64,000 bases of DNA from the NCBI RefSeq assembly GCF_013393385.1, contig NZ_AP023239.1, forward strand, positions 2,170,001-2,234,000, written 5' to 3'. The notes below the pieces were generated by a model, which was not told where the DNA came from, did no database searches, and saw only the letters and a list, made by a program, of their open reading frames with translations. Below, one piece after another: positions 33,429-42,455 of this stretch; position 1 is the stretch's first letter, and every line of letters starts with the position of its first letter. This DNA is from Paenibacillus sp. URB8-2 (GTDB lineage: Bacteria; Bacillota; Bacilli; Paenibacillales; Paenibacillaceae). A program made the position numbers and the translations under genes.

Positions 33429-33605
33429 CGTACTTTAGTTTGTCTGGAGCCCTCGGCGGACAGAAATGTACTGCTTGTGACGCATGGCAGCATCATTCGG
33501 ATGAATACCGGACAAGAAGAAATCGTGGACAATGGTACTATAATCGAATTCACGGATAAACTGGAGAGCAGACTCATAGACTTCTTTTTAAATCTCAAGT
33601 TATAA
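33429..33605 (+). pseudogene. 3' fragment of a histidine phosphatase-like gene
   Basis: The frame from 33429 to TAA 33605 has NVLLVTHGSIIRMNTG, the second histidine motif (THG) of phosphoglycerate-mutase-like phosphatases, then a normal-looking C-terminus (SRLIDFFLNLKL). The first RHG motif is missing. There is no start with a ribosome site. It is a remnant between the serine hydrolase and the cobalamin riboswitch. Confidence 0.6.
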
Positions 33606-33639
33606 TAGGCGTACTGTAAGCATATCTTGTCTACAACAG

Positions 33640-33870
33640 CATATGGAGAAAAAGGTGAAACGCTAAGGCGTTTCTTAAAAGGGAAGAACGGTGAAAGTCC
33701 GTCGCGGTCCCGCCACTGTAAATGGAGAGCAAGCTTTAAGCCACTGTGTCAAATGGGAAGGCTTAAGCAACCGAGTCATTATGATTTTGGTTTTTGCGTC
33801 TGATCCACAAGTCAGGAGACCTGCCTTTTTTCAACAGCACGACTGACCTACGAGGATAGGAAGGGGGAGC
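33640..33870 (+). promoter_or_regulatory. Cobalamin riboswitch
   Basis: Several conserved elements appear in order: GGTGAAACGC, GGGAAGAACGGTGAAAGTC, CCGCCACTGTAAATGG, AAGCCACTG and the B12 box GTCAGGAGACCTGCC (33812-33826). This is the usual adenosylcobalamin aptamer, about 230 nt. It stands before cobT and, with the terminator at 33896, should switch off the cobalamin operon when the vitamin is plentiful. The element borders are approximate. Confidence 0.93.
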
Positions 33871-33895
33871 ACGCTTGTATTACGGCGATTAACGG

Positions 33896-33935
33896 CACTT
33901 CTACGCTCTTTTTGTGTAGGGAGTGCTTTTTTTGT
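33896..33935 (+). terminator. Rho-independent terminator of the riboswitch expression platform
   Basis: GCACTTCTACGC pairs with GTGTAGGGAGTGC around TTTTT, followed by TTTTTTTG. It lies between the B12 box and cobT, 50 bp before the likely start codon. Confidence 0.8.
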
Positions 33936-33989
33936 TTCTCAAATTTTGTTACATATGTCTCTAGAATGGTAGAAGGGATTGTGATTTTC

Positions 33990-35075
33990 TTGGAAAAATT
34001 ATTGCAAGTGATCAATCGGATTGAACGGCTGAATATTGTATCGATGCATCAAATGAGAAAACGCGTCAACAACCTGACCAAACCTTTGGGGAGTCTTGGC
34101 TGCCTGGAGGAGATTGCTGTAAGGCTTGCCGGTATAACAGGCAGCGTGCAGCCCCGTGTGGACAATAAAGCGATTATCGTGATGTGCGGCGATCACGGTG
34201 TCGTTCAGGAAGGCGTCAGCGCCTATCCACAGGAAGTTACAGGGCTTATGATGGCGAATTTTATTCGCCAAAGCGCCGCTGTTAATGTGCTCGCACAGCA
34301 AGCGGGGGCGGAGGTTCACGTTATCGATGTCGGGACTTTGCTGACAGACCTGCCGGAAGGTGTAGTTCAGCGGAAAGTCCGCCCGGGAACGGCCAATATG
34401 GCAAAAGGGCCGGCGATGACCAAGGAAGAAGCGGTTGCCGCGATGCATGTCGGGATAGATATGGCTTACGAGCTTGCTGATAAAGGAATCGAAGTGATCG
34501 GTTTAGGGGAAATGGGCATCGGCAACACGACTCCAAGCAGCGCTATTACGGCGGTGTTCACTGACCATCCGGCGGAACGGATCACCGGAAGGGGAACCGG
34601 TATCGGCGACGAAGCGTTAGCCGCCAAAACAAAGGTGATCGAACGGGCGATACAGGTCAACCGGCCTAATCCGGGTGATGCTGTCGACGTGCTCGCTAAA
34701 GTAGGAGGACTCGAAATCGCCGGGCTGGCAGGTGTGATATTGGGAGCGGCTGCCCGCAGAGTTCCGGTGGTTATTGACGGGGTGATTACAGGGGCTGCGG
34801 CGCTCGCTGCCTGCCGGATCGAACCCCGCTGCCGGGATTATTTATTCGCTTCCCATTTGTCCGTTGAACCGGCGCACCGTATCGTTCTTGATGAGCTTGG
34901 GCTGAAGCCTTTGCTGTATCTGGACATGCGCCTTGGAGAAGGGACAGGGGCCGCGCTGGCTCTTCCTGTCATCGAATCGGCTGTACATCTGGTTTCGAAG
35001 ATGGCCACATTTGAAGATCTCGGTATCCCGAGTCCGGCCCCTGAAGAAGATGAATTCGGCCTTGCGGTAGAGTGA
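33990..35075 (+). CDS. cobT: Nicotinate-nucleotide--dimethylbenzimidazole phosphoribosyltransferase
   Basis: CobT makes alpha-ribazole phosphate from a lower-ligand base and nicotinate mononucleotide. TKPLGSLGCLEEIAVRLAG, CGDHGVVQEGVSAYPQEVT and LDMRLGEGTGAALALP are its conserved blocks; the C-terminal glutamate of RLGEGTG is catalytic. I take the TTG at 33990 as start (361 residues, family norm about 350) with AGAAGGG upstream; the frame is open further upstream, into the terminator, and a GTG at 33981 is possible. It is the first gene of the operon, which is unusual because CobT acts late. Confidence 0.92.
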   Translation: MEKLLQVINRIERLNIVSMHQMRKRVNNLTKPLGSLGCLEEIAVRLAGITGSVQPRVDNKAIIVMCGDHGVVQEGVSAYPQEVTGLMMANFIRQSAAVNVLAQQAGAEVHVIDVGTLLTDLPEGVVQRKVRPGTANMAKGPAMTKEEAVAAMHVGIDMAYELADKGIEVIGLGEMGIGNTTPSSAITAVFTDHPAERITGRGTGIGDEALAAKTKVIERAIQVNRPNPGDAVDVLAKVGGLEIAGLAGVILGAAARRVPVVIDGVITGAAALAACRIEPRCRDYLFASHLSVEPAHRIVLDELGLKPLLYLDMRLGEGTGAALALPVIESAVHLVSKMATFEDLGIPSPAPEEDEFGLAVE

Positions 35076-35103
35076 TCATGGTTTAAATAGAGGAGGCTGC
35101 ACG

Positions 35104-36783
35104 ATGGAACAGAAGAGAGGCAAACTGCTTGTGATCGGGTTTGGCCCGGGCGCTTTTGAACATATTACGGATCGTGCCCGCAGGGCAATCGAGGAAAGCG
35201 AAGTCATCATAGGTTACAACACCTATGTGGATTTGATCCGGGGCCTTCTAACCACTCAGGAAATTGTAAGAACCAGCATGACGGAAGAAGTGAGCCGCGC
35301 TCAGGAGGCTGTACGGCAGGCGTATATGGGAAGAACAGTTGCGGTTATTTCCAGCGGCGACGCCGGTGTATACGGAATGGCCGGACTAATCTATGAAGTA
35401 TTGATCGAAAAGAAATGGAATGCCGAGGAGGGAGTGGAAGTAGAGGTTATTCCCGGAATCTCCTCGATCAACTCCTGTGCCGCGCTCCTTGGGGCGCCAA
35501 TTATGCATGATGCCTGTACGATCAGTCTAAGTGATCATTTAACCCCTTGGGACACCATTGCCAAACGCGTGGAAGCGGCGGCTGCAGCGGATTTTGTGAT
35601 CGCTCTTTATAATCCGAGAAGCGGAAGGCGTACCCGGCAGATCGCTGAGACTCAGCGGATTTTGCTGGAGCACCGTTCCGCGGACACGCCGGTAGGTCTG
35701 GTGAAGAGCGCTTACCGGGACCGGCAGCAGGTTGTCCTTACCACCTTGGCGGACATGCTGGAGCATGAAATAGGGATGCTTACCACGGTTATTATCGGCA
35801 ACTCGTCGACGGTGGTCTATGACGGCTTAATGATTACGCCGAGAGGCTACCAGCGGAAATATACACTGGACTCGGAAGAGCAGAGACTAAGACCTAGCGA
35901 GCGTCTTCAAGTGGCGGCGGAGCCGTGGTCACTGAGTGCGAAGGAAGAGGCTGGAGAGAGAGGGGAAGCTAAGTCCGTTCAACTTGATTTCCCGGCTTCC
36001 GCCTCTTACAGCAGCGCGAAATCGTCCGGCCCGCTGGAAGCGGCGATGGAGGCGCTGCAGATTCTCGAGGCCAAAGGCATCGTCTCCGGGGACTACGCTG
36101 GTTCCAAATCGGCACGCGCTGCCGCCGCAAATCCGTTCGTCCTTTTTGAAGTGGGAGTGGCACCGGGCATCGCGAATAAGAAGTTCACCGCGCGTCAAAT
36201 GGCGTCGCTTGCGGAAATCGCAGGTGAACAGGGGGAAATGGAGTATACCCCGCATCACCAAGTCATTCTGCGCATCCCTGGGGGCGATCCCAAGCGGGTT
36301 GTCGCGGAACTGAAAGCGGAGAAGCTGCTGGTCTTCCCGGTAGGCGATGTTGCGCAGATTAAAGCCTGCGATTTCTGTAATTTGGAGAAAGACGGGTCCA
36401 TCCCCGTTGCGGAAGAGCTGAACCGCGTCATCAGCGGATTGAAGACTCCCAAGGAATTGAAAATCGGCTTTAACGGCTGCGGTATGGCCTGTTACGGGGC
36501 TGTGCTGGAGGATATCGGCATTGTGTATCGCAAAGGGGCGTATGACCTGTTCCTGGGAGGAAAGACAATCGGACGGGGTGCGCATCCGGCGCAGCCTGTA
36601 GCCGAAGGGATTGAGGCGGATCAAATTGTAGATACGGTGGAACGGATTTTCCTGGAATATACCGATAAGGCTTTTCCAGGTGAAAGGTTTCATAAGTTTT
36701 TTAAACGTGCGGGGAAGGTTGCCGGGTTCAGACATCAGGAGCAGGCTATCGTTGCTGTGGCGGATGCGGTCTGCGGCGATTAA
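35104..36783 (+). CDS. cbiH60: Cobalt-precorrin-3 C17-methyltransferase fused to a Fe-S reductase-like domain (CbiH60)
   Basis: 559 residues. Residues 1-250 are the tetrapyrrole methyltransferase (GFGPGAFEHITDRAR, SSGDAGVYGMAG, YNPRSGRRTRQ) that methylates C17 and contracts the ring. Residues about 310-555 resemble a sulfite/nitrite-reductase half with CDFC (C422, C425) and NGCGMAC (C459, C463), expected to hold a 4Fe-4S cluster. This matches CbiH60 of B. megaterium, where the reaction was shown to use this extra domain. A low-similarity linker (about 255-310) joins the two. It lies 28 bp after cobT. Confidence 0.9.
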   Translation: MEQKRGKLLVIGFGPGAFEHITDRARRAIEESEVIIGYNTYVDLIRGLLTTQEIVRTSMTEEVSRAQEAVRQAYMGRTVAVISSGDAGVYGMAGLIYEVLIEKKWNAEEGVEVEVIPGISSINSCAALLGAPIMHDACTISLSDHLTPWDTIAKRVEAAAAADFVIALYNPRSGRRTRQIAETQRILLEHRSADTPVGLVKSAYRDRQQVVLTTLADMLEHEIGMLTTVIIGNSSTVVYDGLMITPRGYQRKYTLDSEEQRLRPSERLQVAAEPWSLSAKEEAGERGEAKSVQLDFPASASYSSAKSSGPLEAAMEALQILEAKGIVSGDYAGSKSARAAAANPFVLFEVGVAPGIANKKFTARQMASLAEIAGEQGEMEYTPHHQVILRIPGGDPKRVVAELKAEKLLVFPVGDVAQIKACDFCNLEKDGSIPVAEELNRVISGLKTPKELKIGFNGCGMACYGAVLEDIGIVYRKGAYDLFLGGKTIGRGAHPAQPVAEGIEADQIVDTVERIFLEYTDKAFPGERFHKFFKRAGKVAGFRHQEQAIVAVADAVCGD

Positions 36784-36803
36784 CGATCATGAGGAGGAAG
36801 AAG

Positions 36804-37880
36804 ATGGACGCGATATTGTTAGTTGGGCATGGAAGCCGGGACCCCGAAGGGAACGAGGAGCTGCTGCAGTTTGCCGATATGGTGCGCCAGGCAGCGCCCC
36901 AATATAAGATAGAGACTTGCTTTTTGGAGTTTGTGCAGCCTGATATTGCCCGGGGAATAGCCCGCTGCGTCGAACAGGGAGCCGACCGGGTTATCGTTAT
37001 TCCAATCATGCTGTTTGCGGCGGGTCATGCCAAAATTCATATCCCTTTTGAGATTGATAGATCCAAAAAGCTTTATCCTGCCGTGGAATTCGTCTACGGG
37101 CGTCCGATTGGCGTGCATCAAAAGGTGATGGATATTCTGACATCCCGTATGGCGTCAGCCGGCTTTAAGACCGGCAGCTTGGAGCGTCCGATAGAACAAG
37201 GACTGCGCGAACCGGAAACGGCCGTTCTTCTGATCGGCAGGGGGAGCAGCGACGGCGATGCCAACGGCGATTTTTTTAAGATGACCCGCCTTCTGTGGGA
37301 GCAGCTTCCGGTCAAATGGGTGGAGAACTGCTTTATTGGGGTTACGGAGCCTACCTTTGAGGATGGCCTGGAAAGAGTCTTACGTCTTGGTGCGAAAAAA
37401 GTCTTCGTCCTTCCTTACTTCCTGTTTACGGGAATTTTGATTAAGCGCATTGAGGAAATGACAGCGGAGTTTGCCGCACTGCACCCGGGTATCACGGTTG
37501 AACTTGCAGGGTATTTCGGATTTCATCCGAAACTGGTTGAAGCACTGCTCGATCGGGTTGCCGAAGCGGTGGAAGGGCAGGCTGTTATGAACTGTGATAT
37601 GTGTCAGTACCGGTTGGCGGCTGCGGCCGAGCACGAGCATCATCACCACCATCACGACCACGAGCACCATGATCACGAACGCCATCACGACCATGGGCAT
37701 GATCATGACGACCATCATCATCACGACCACGATCACCATCATCACAATCACGGGCACGATCACGATCATGACCACCATCACGATCATGGGCACCATGATC
37801 ACGAACGCCATCACGACCATGGGCACGATCATGACGACCATCATCATCACGACCACGATCACCATCATGTGGGAACATAG
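36804..37880 (+). CDS. cbiX: Sirohydrochlorin cobaltochelatase with His-rich tail (CbiX long form)
   Basis: 358 residues. The two halves look like a duplicated chelatase fold: LVGHGSRDPEGNEEL near the N-terminus with H9, and LLIGRGSSDGDANGDFF midway. A MNCDMC motif (C264, C267) matches the M-x-C-x-x-C cluster motif of the B. megaterium CbiX. The last 85 residues are almost only H, D and G/E/N, with a 78-bp unit repeated at the DNA level. This tail probably binds or buffers cobalt or nickel. AGGAGGAAGAAG precedes ATG 36804; an earlier ATG at 36789 is too close to the site. Confidence 0.92.
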   Translation: MDAILLVGHGSRDPEGNEELLQFADMVRQAAPQYKIETCFLEFVQPDIARGIARCVEQGADRVIVIPIMLFAAGHAKIHIPFEIDRSKKLYPAVEFVYGRPIGVHQKVMDILTSRMASAGFKTGSLERPIEQGLREPETAVLLIGRGSSDGDANGDFFKMTRLLWEQLPVKWVENCFIGVTEPTFEDGLERVLRLGAKKVFVLPYFLFTGILIKRIEEMTAEFAALHPGITVELAGYFGFHPKLVEALLDRVAEAVEGQAVMNCDMCQYRLAAAAEHEHHHHHHDHEHHDHERHHDHGHDHDDHHHHDHDHHHHNHGHDHDHDHHHDHGHHDHERHHDHGHDHDDHHHHDHDHHHVGT

Positions 37881-37922
37881 CTGCGCAAAAGGGCATCAGG
37901 AACATCTAGAGGAGGAAGCGAT

Positions 37923-38690
37923 ATGATTTTTGCCCTGTGCGGTACAAGTGATGCGAGTGAACTCGCTGCCTTGATACAACAGAACGGATTTGAAATATTG
38001 ACATCGGTTGTTACCGATAATGCGGCGAAAAGCTTGCAGGAAGCCAATCTGCCCGTGCGCGTCGGACGTCTGGCCAAGCATGAGATTGTGACGCTGATAC
38101 GCCGGGAAGAGGTCAAGGCCATTGTTGACGCGAGCCATCCGTTCGCCGAAGAAGCGCACAGGAATGCGATGGAAGCCGCGAAAGAGGCAGGTATTCCCTA
38201 TATTCGTTTTGAACGGGCGAACTTAGTCTACGGTGATGATCCGAAGCTTACGGTTGTTTCTTCATATGAAGAAGCGGCGTTGGAAGCCAAGAAGCTTAAG
38301 GGCTCCGTGATGCTGACCACCGGCGGCAAGACACTGCATATTTTTACCAAGCATCTGCTGGGAGATCCGGAAATCCGTCTGGTAGCCCGAATGCTGCCCC
38401 GGCGAGATAACATTGAGAAATGCGAAGAACTCGGAGTTGAGCAAAAGAACATCATTGCCCTGCAAGGGCCTTTTTCCCGGGAGCTGAATGAAGCTCTTTA
38501 CCGGCAGTACGGCACGACCGTGATGGTCACGAAAGAGAGCGGCAAAACCGGAGCCGTCGACGAGAAGATCGAAGCCGCGCTGAAGTTGGGCATACAGGTA
38601 ATATTAATTTCCCGGCCCGAAATTGATTTTGGCGCTGTATTTACGGATTTCCAGGACGTCATTGAGCAGTTGAACGAAGTTGCCCGCTAA
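37923..38690 (+). CDS. cbiJ: Cobalt-precorrin-6A reductase
   Basis: 255 residues. The enzyme reduces the macrocycle with NADH. FALCGTSDASELAALIQQNG is the N-terminal GT.D...LA motif and TGGKTLHIF the nucleotide region of CbiJ/CobK. GAGGAGGAAGCGAT precedes the ATG. It follows cbiX by 42 bp. Confidence 0.9.
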   Translation: MIFALCGTSDASELAALIQQNGFEILTSVVTDNAAKSLQEANLPVRVGRLAKHEIVTLIRREEVKAIVDASHPFAEEAHRNAMEAAKEAGIPYIRFERANLVYGDDPKLTVVSSYEEAALEAKKLKGSVMLTTGGKTLHIFTKHLLGDPEIRLVARMLPRRDNIEKCEELGVEQKNIIALQGPFSRELNEALYRQYGTTVMVTKESGKTGAVDEKIEAALKLGIQVILISRPEIDFGAVFTDFQDVIEQLNEVAR

Positions 38691-38712
38691 TCGAGTACAG
38701 GGGAGAAATGTT

Positions 38713-39363
38713 ATGGATTTTAAGACGGAATTTAAACCGCTGACGGTACAGCCTCAGGAGATTGAGAGCAAAAGCTTCGAGATCATCACGGAAGAACTGG
38801 GGGAACATCACTTTACACCCGAGCAGTATCCGGTCGTCCAGCGAATCATCCATGCCTCGGCGGACTTCGAGCTTGGCAGGAATATAGTGTTTCACCCGGG
38901 AGCGATTGAAGCGGGAATAGCGGCCATCCTTGGCGGAAAGAAAATCGTTGCCGATGTGCAGATGGTCCAGGTAGGCATCAGCAAGCCGCGCATTCAAAAG
39001 TTTGGCGGAAGCGTCAACGTCTACATTTCGGACCCCGATGTGATGGAGGAAGCGAAACGGTTAAATACAACACGCGCCATCATTTCCATGCGTAAAGCGG
39101 CTCGTGAAGCGGAGGGCGGAATTTACGCCATCGGCAACGCCCCTACCGCGCTTCTTGAATTGATCCGTATGGTTAAGGAAGGGGAAGCAAAGCCGGATCT
39201 AATTATCGGCATGCCGGTAGGCTTTGTATCCGCTGCGGAATCGAAGGATGAGCTCAGCAAGCTCGATATTCCGTTTATTACGAACCTTGGGCGGAAGGGC
39301 GGCAGTACGGTTGTAGTGGCGGCTGTTAATGCCCTTGCCGTTATGGCGGAGAAAAAAGCGTAA
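38713..39363 (+). CDS. cbiC: Cobalt-precorrin-8 methylmutase
   Basis: 216 residues. It moves a methyl group from C11 to C12. IIHASADFELGRNIVFHPG contains the catalytic histidine, and GNAPTALLELI and GMPVGFVSA are conserved in CbiC/CobH. The ATG at 38713 follows AGGGGAGAAATGTT; an in-frame ATG at 38680 would overlap the cbiJ end and lacks a site. Confidence 0.93.
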   Translation: MDFKTEFKPLTVQPQEIESKSFEIITEELGEHHFTPEQYPVVQRIIHASADFELGRNIVFHPGAIEAGIAAILGGKKIVADVQMVQVGISKPRIQKFGGSVNVYISDPDVMEEAKRLNTTRAIISMRKAAREAEGGIYAIGNAPTALLELIRMVKEGEAKPDLIIGMPVGFVSAAESKDELSKLDIPFITNLGRKGGSTVVVAAVNALAVMAEKKA

Positions 39364-39380
39364 ATCAGGGAAGGGATCTC

Positions 39381-40490
39381 ATGAGCGATTTTGTGGAACC
39401 AGAGAATAATCCTAAAGAGATGCGGCACGGATTTACAACGGGCACCTGCGCGGCGGCTGCGGCGAAAGCCGCAGTCATGATGCTGGCCACCCAATCCCGG
39501 GTTAATGAATCGACCATCTGGCTGCCCGCCGGATTTTTCCATACGTTTACTATCATAGATGGTGAATTCAGTGCGGATACGGCGACGTGCGCCACGATCA
39601 AGAACGCGGGCGATGATCCGGACGCCACGCATAAGGCGAAAATTGTTGCCATGGCGGCATGGACAGACGGCAGCGGCATCGAACTTGACGGCGGCGCCGG
39701 GGTGGGGCGTGTTACCAAGCCGGGGCTTCCAGTTCCCGTGGGCGAGGCGGCCATCAATCCGGTTCCCCGCCGGATGATCCGGAAGGAAGTTCAGGAAGTC
39801 CTTGAAGAGTATGGCATTGACCGCGGCGTTAAAGTAGTGATTTCCGTGCCCGGCGGAGAAGAAATCGCCAAGAAGACGTTGAACGGCCGTCTGGGCATTA
39901 TCGGCGGGATATCGATTTTGGGTACGCGGGGGACAGTGGTGCCATTTTCCACGTCGGCGTATAAGGCGAGTATTATTCAAGCCATGCAGGTGGCCAGAGC
40001 TTCCGGCTGCACTCAGGTTGTCCTGACCACAGGAGGCAGCAGCGAGAAATATGCGATGAAGCTTAACCATGAGCTGAGTGAAGAGTCTTTTATCCAGATG
40101 GGCGATTTCGTCGGCTTCTCCCTGCAGCATGCCAAACGCCTCGGAATGAGCACCGTCAGCTTTGTCGGCATGATCGGCAAATTCTCGAAAGTAGCTCAGG
40201 GCGTGATGATGGTTCACTCCAAGAGCGCCGCCGTCGATTTCGGTTTTCTGGCTAAAGCTGCCGCAGAGACGGGCGCCTCGCCCGAACTGCAGGAGGCGAT
40301 TCTGGAGTGCAACACGGCGACTCAAGCCGCTGACCTTGTTATCGAAGCGGGTCTGCCCGGTTTTTTTGATAAATTATGCGAATACGCCTGCCTTCACTGT
40401 CTTGAGCATATCAGGGGAGGAGTAACGGTGGAAGTCGTGCTGGTCACGATGAAAGGCGAGATATTGGGGAGGGAGAAACGGAGTGGATAG
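39381..40490 (+). CDS. cbiD: Cobalt-precorrin-5B C1-methyltransferase
   Basis: 369 residues. The enzyme methylates C1. RHGFTTGTCAAAAAKAA near the N-terminus and VSVPGGEEIAKKTLNGRLGI are typical of CbiD, which is unrelated to the other methyltransferases of the pathway. GGAAGGGATCTC precedes the ATG. The stop overlaps cbiET by 8 bp. Confidence 0.95.
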   Translation: MSDFVEPENNPKEMRHGFTTGTCAAAAAKAAVMMLATQSRVNESTIWLPAGFFHTFTIIDGEFSADTATCATIKNAGDDPDATHKAKIVAMAAWTDGSGIELDGGAGVGRVTKPGLPVPVGEAAINPVPRRMIRKEVQEVLEEYGIDRGVKVVISVPGGEEIAKKTLNGRLGIIGGISILGTRGTVVPFSTSAYKASIIQAMQVARASGCTQVVLTTGGSSEKYAMKLNHELSEESFIQMGDFVGFSLQHAKRLGMSTVSFVGMIGKFSKVAQGVMMVHSKSAAVDFGFLAKAAAETGASPELQEAILECNTATQAADLVIEAGLPGFFDKLCEYACLHCLEHIRGGVTVEVVLVTMKGEILGREKRSG

Positions 40491-41736
40491 GCGCATCAAG
40501 ATTATCGGTATCGGAGACGAAGGCCCTGCGGGGCTGTCCGCGGCTTCCCTCGAACGGATTCATCGGGCGGATGTACTTGCCGGCGGTGAGAGACATCTCT
40601 CCTTTTTTCCCGGTCACGGTGGAGAAACCTTTATATTGAAGGGCGGGCTGGGAAGCACTGTCGAACAACTGGCTGAACTAAGGGCGGACAAAGAAGTCGT
40701 CGTGCTGGCTTCCGGTGATCCGTTGTTTTATGGTATCGCGAGTTTTATGGTGAAAAAGCTGGGTCCGCATGCGGTAGAAATCCATCCTCATGTAAGCTCA
40801 GTGCAGTTGGCCTTTGCTAGAATGGGCGAAAGCTGGCAGGATGCCGCAATGGAAAGCGTCCACGGCCGAACGATGAAAGGGCTGGCACAGAAAGTGAGCG
40901 GCAAGGACAAGATTGCCCTGCTGACCGATCACGAGAACAGTCCGTCTGCGATTGCCCGTTATCTGACCGATTTTGGGATGAATGAATATGAAGCTTTTGT
41001 TGCGGAAAATCTGGGCGGCGAGCATGAGAGAAGCGGATTCTGGACGCTGGACGAGATGGCCCGGACGGAGTTTTCACCCTTGAATGTCGTCATTCTTCGC
41101 CGAATGCCTGGGTTTGCGGCACCGCAGTTCGGGTTTGGCATTGAGGACGAGGAATTCTATCAGCGCAAGCCTGAAAAAGGATTGATTACCAAAAAGGAAG
41201 TCCGGGTACTCAGCTTGGCTGAACTTATGCTCAGGAAAGACAGTGTTGTTTGGGACATTGGAGCCGGCTCCGGATCGGTCGCTGTCGAGTGTACGTTGTC
41301 GGCGCCCTGCGGGCAGGTGTTTGCCATCGAGAAAAACGCCGGGGATATAGAGAATATTGAGCTGAACCGGAAGAAATTCTGTGCGGATTTTACGGTGATT
41401 CATGACAAAGCCCCTAGTGGCCTTGATCAGCTTCCCGATCCGGATGCGGTATTTATCGGCGGCAGCGGAGGGGAACTGCAGGAGCTGATCCGGATCTGCT
41501 GCTCCAGACTGAAAGCGGGAGGGCGTATTGTCGTGAACGCGGCTACGATCGAGACGTTATACGAATCCCAGCAGGCGCTTGCCGATCACGGCTTCGATTC
41601 CCGGATTACGCTGGTGCAGATTTCGCGCAGCAAGCCGATTCTGAATATGACCCGCTTTGAGGGACTCAATCCCATTTATGTGATCACCGGCTTTGCGAAG
41701 CCCGGAAGTGAAAGAGGGGGAACCGAACAACCATGA
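40483..41736 (+). CDS. cbiET: Fused cobalt-precorrin-7 C5-methyltransferase / C15-methyltransferase (decarboxylating)
   Basis: 417 residues. Residues 1-205 are the CbiE domain (IKIIGIGDEGPAGLS, LASGDPLFYGIASF) and 215-405 the CbiT domain (VWDIGAGSGSVAVECTL, DAVFIGGSGGELQELI), with the two activities joined as in CobL. It starts with GTG inside the end of cbiD and ends in a 4-bp overlap with cbiL. Confidence 0.93.
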   Translation: MDRRIKIIGIGDEGPAGLSAASLERIHRADVLAGGERHLSFFPGHGGETFILKGGLGSTVEQLAELRADKEVVVLASGDPLFYGIASFMVKKLGPHAVEIHPHVSSVQLAFARMGESWQDAAMESVHGRTMKGLAQKVSGKDKIALLTDHENSPSAIARYLTDFGMNEYEAFVAENLGGEHERSGFWTLDEMARTEFSPLNVVILRRMPGFAAPQFGFGIEDEEFYQRKPEKGLITKKEVRVLSLAELMLRKDSVVWDIGAGSGSVAVECTLSAPCGQVFAIEKNAGDIENIELNRKKFCADFTVIHDKAPSGLDQLPDPDAVFIGGSGGELQELIRICCSRLKAGGRIVVNAATIETLYESQQALADHGFDSRITLVQISRSKPILNMTRFEGLNPIYVITGFAKPGSERGGTEQP

Positions 41737-42455
41737 CAACGACAGCAGTAAAAACAGGAACCTTATACGGGATCGGCGTAGGCCCGGGAGACCCGGAGTT
41801 AATCACGGTCAAGGCGTTCCGCCTGATGAAAGAATGTCCGGTTATCGCCTATCCCAAGAAGCGGATGGGAGGCAAATCTTACGCGCTTGAAATCGTGGAA
41901 TTATATATTAATACAGCGGAAAAAGACATGCTGGGGCTAGTGTTTCCCATGACAAAAGATCAAGACACGCTGGACAGGGAGTGGAGCCGGACGGTTGCCC
42001 AGTGCTGGGAGCATCTGAAGGAAGGGCGCGATATCGCTTTTGTGACGGAAGGCGATCCCAATCTGTACAGCACCTTTATTCATATGGCCCGCCTGGTGCA
42101 GGACCTCCATCCGGAAGTCCCTGTTATTTCCGTTCCGGGTATTTCCTCCGTCCTGGGGGCTGCCGCCCGTCTGGGGCTCCCGCTGGCCGACGGTGACGAA
42201 CAGGTGGCGATTGTGCCGGCAAGGAATGACCGGGCGGCAATGAAAAAAGCCCTAGAAGACCATGACGCAGTTGTGTTCATCAAGGTGGCTAAAGTGCTGG
42301 ATTTGATCATTGATCTATTGGAGGAGATGGAGCTTGTGGGCAAAGCTTCGGTTGTTATGAAAGTAACTTCTTCCGACGAGCTGATCTGGCGAAATGTGCG
42401 GGAATTAAAGGGGCAGGAGCTTGAATACTTAACGTTAATGGCGGTGAAAAAATAG
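41733..42455 (+). CDS. cbiL: Cobalt-precorrin-2 C20-methyltransferase
   Basis: 240 residues. GIGVGPGDPELITVKAFRLM is the SAM-binding start of the class III methyltransferases, and EGDPNLYSTFIHM the GDP-loop. It adds the methyl at C20, the first dedicated step after cobalt insertion. It overlaps cbiET and cbiF at both ends, so the genes are tightly coupled. Confidence 0.93.
   Translation: MTTTAVKTGTLYGIGVGPGDPELITVKAFRLMKECPVIAYPKKRMGGKSYALEIVELYINTAEKDMLGLVFPMTKDQDTLDREWSRTVAQCWEHLKEGRDIAFVTEGDPNLYSTFIHMARLVQDLHPEVPVISVPGISSVLGAAARLGLPLADGDEQVAIVPARNDRAAMKKALEDHDAVVFIKVAKVLDLIIDLLEEMELVGKASVVMKVTSSDELIWRNVRELKGQELEYLTLMAVKK

Noticed and set aside
37600..37870. Possible CRISPR array or tandem-repeat array
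   Set aside because: The short direct repeats are His/Asp codons of the CbiX tail; there are no spacers, and the frame is open throughout.
39123..40325. Long minus-strand open frame of about 400 codons opposite cbiC/cbiD
   Set aside because: It lies wholly within well-conserved coding sequence of the opposite strand, has no ribosome site, and its amino acid composition (rich in H, R, N, G) is that of an antisense shadow.
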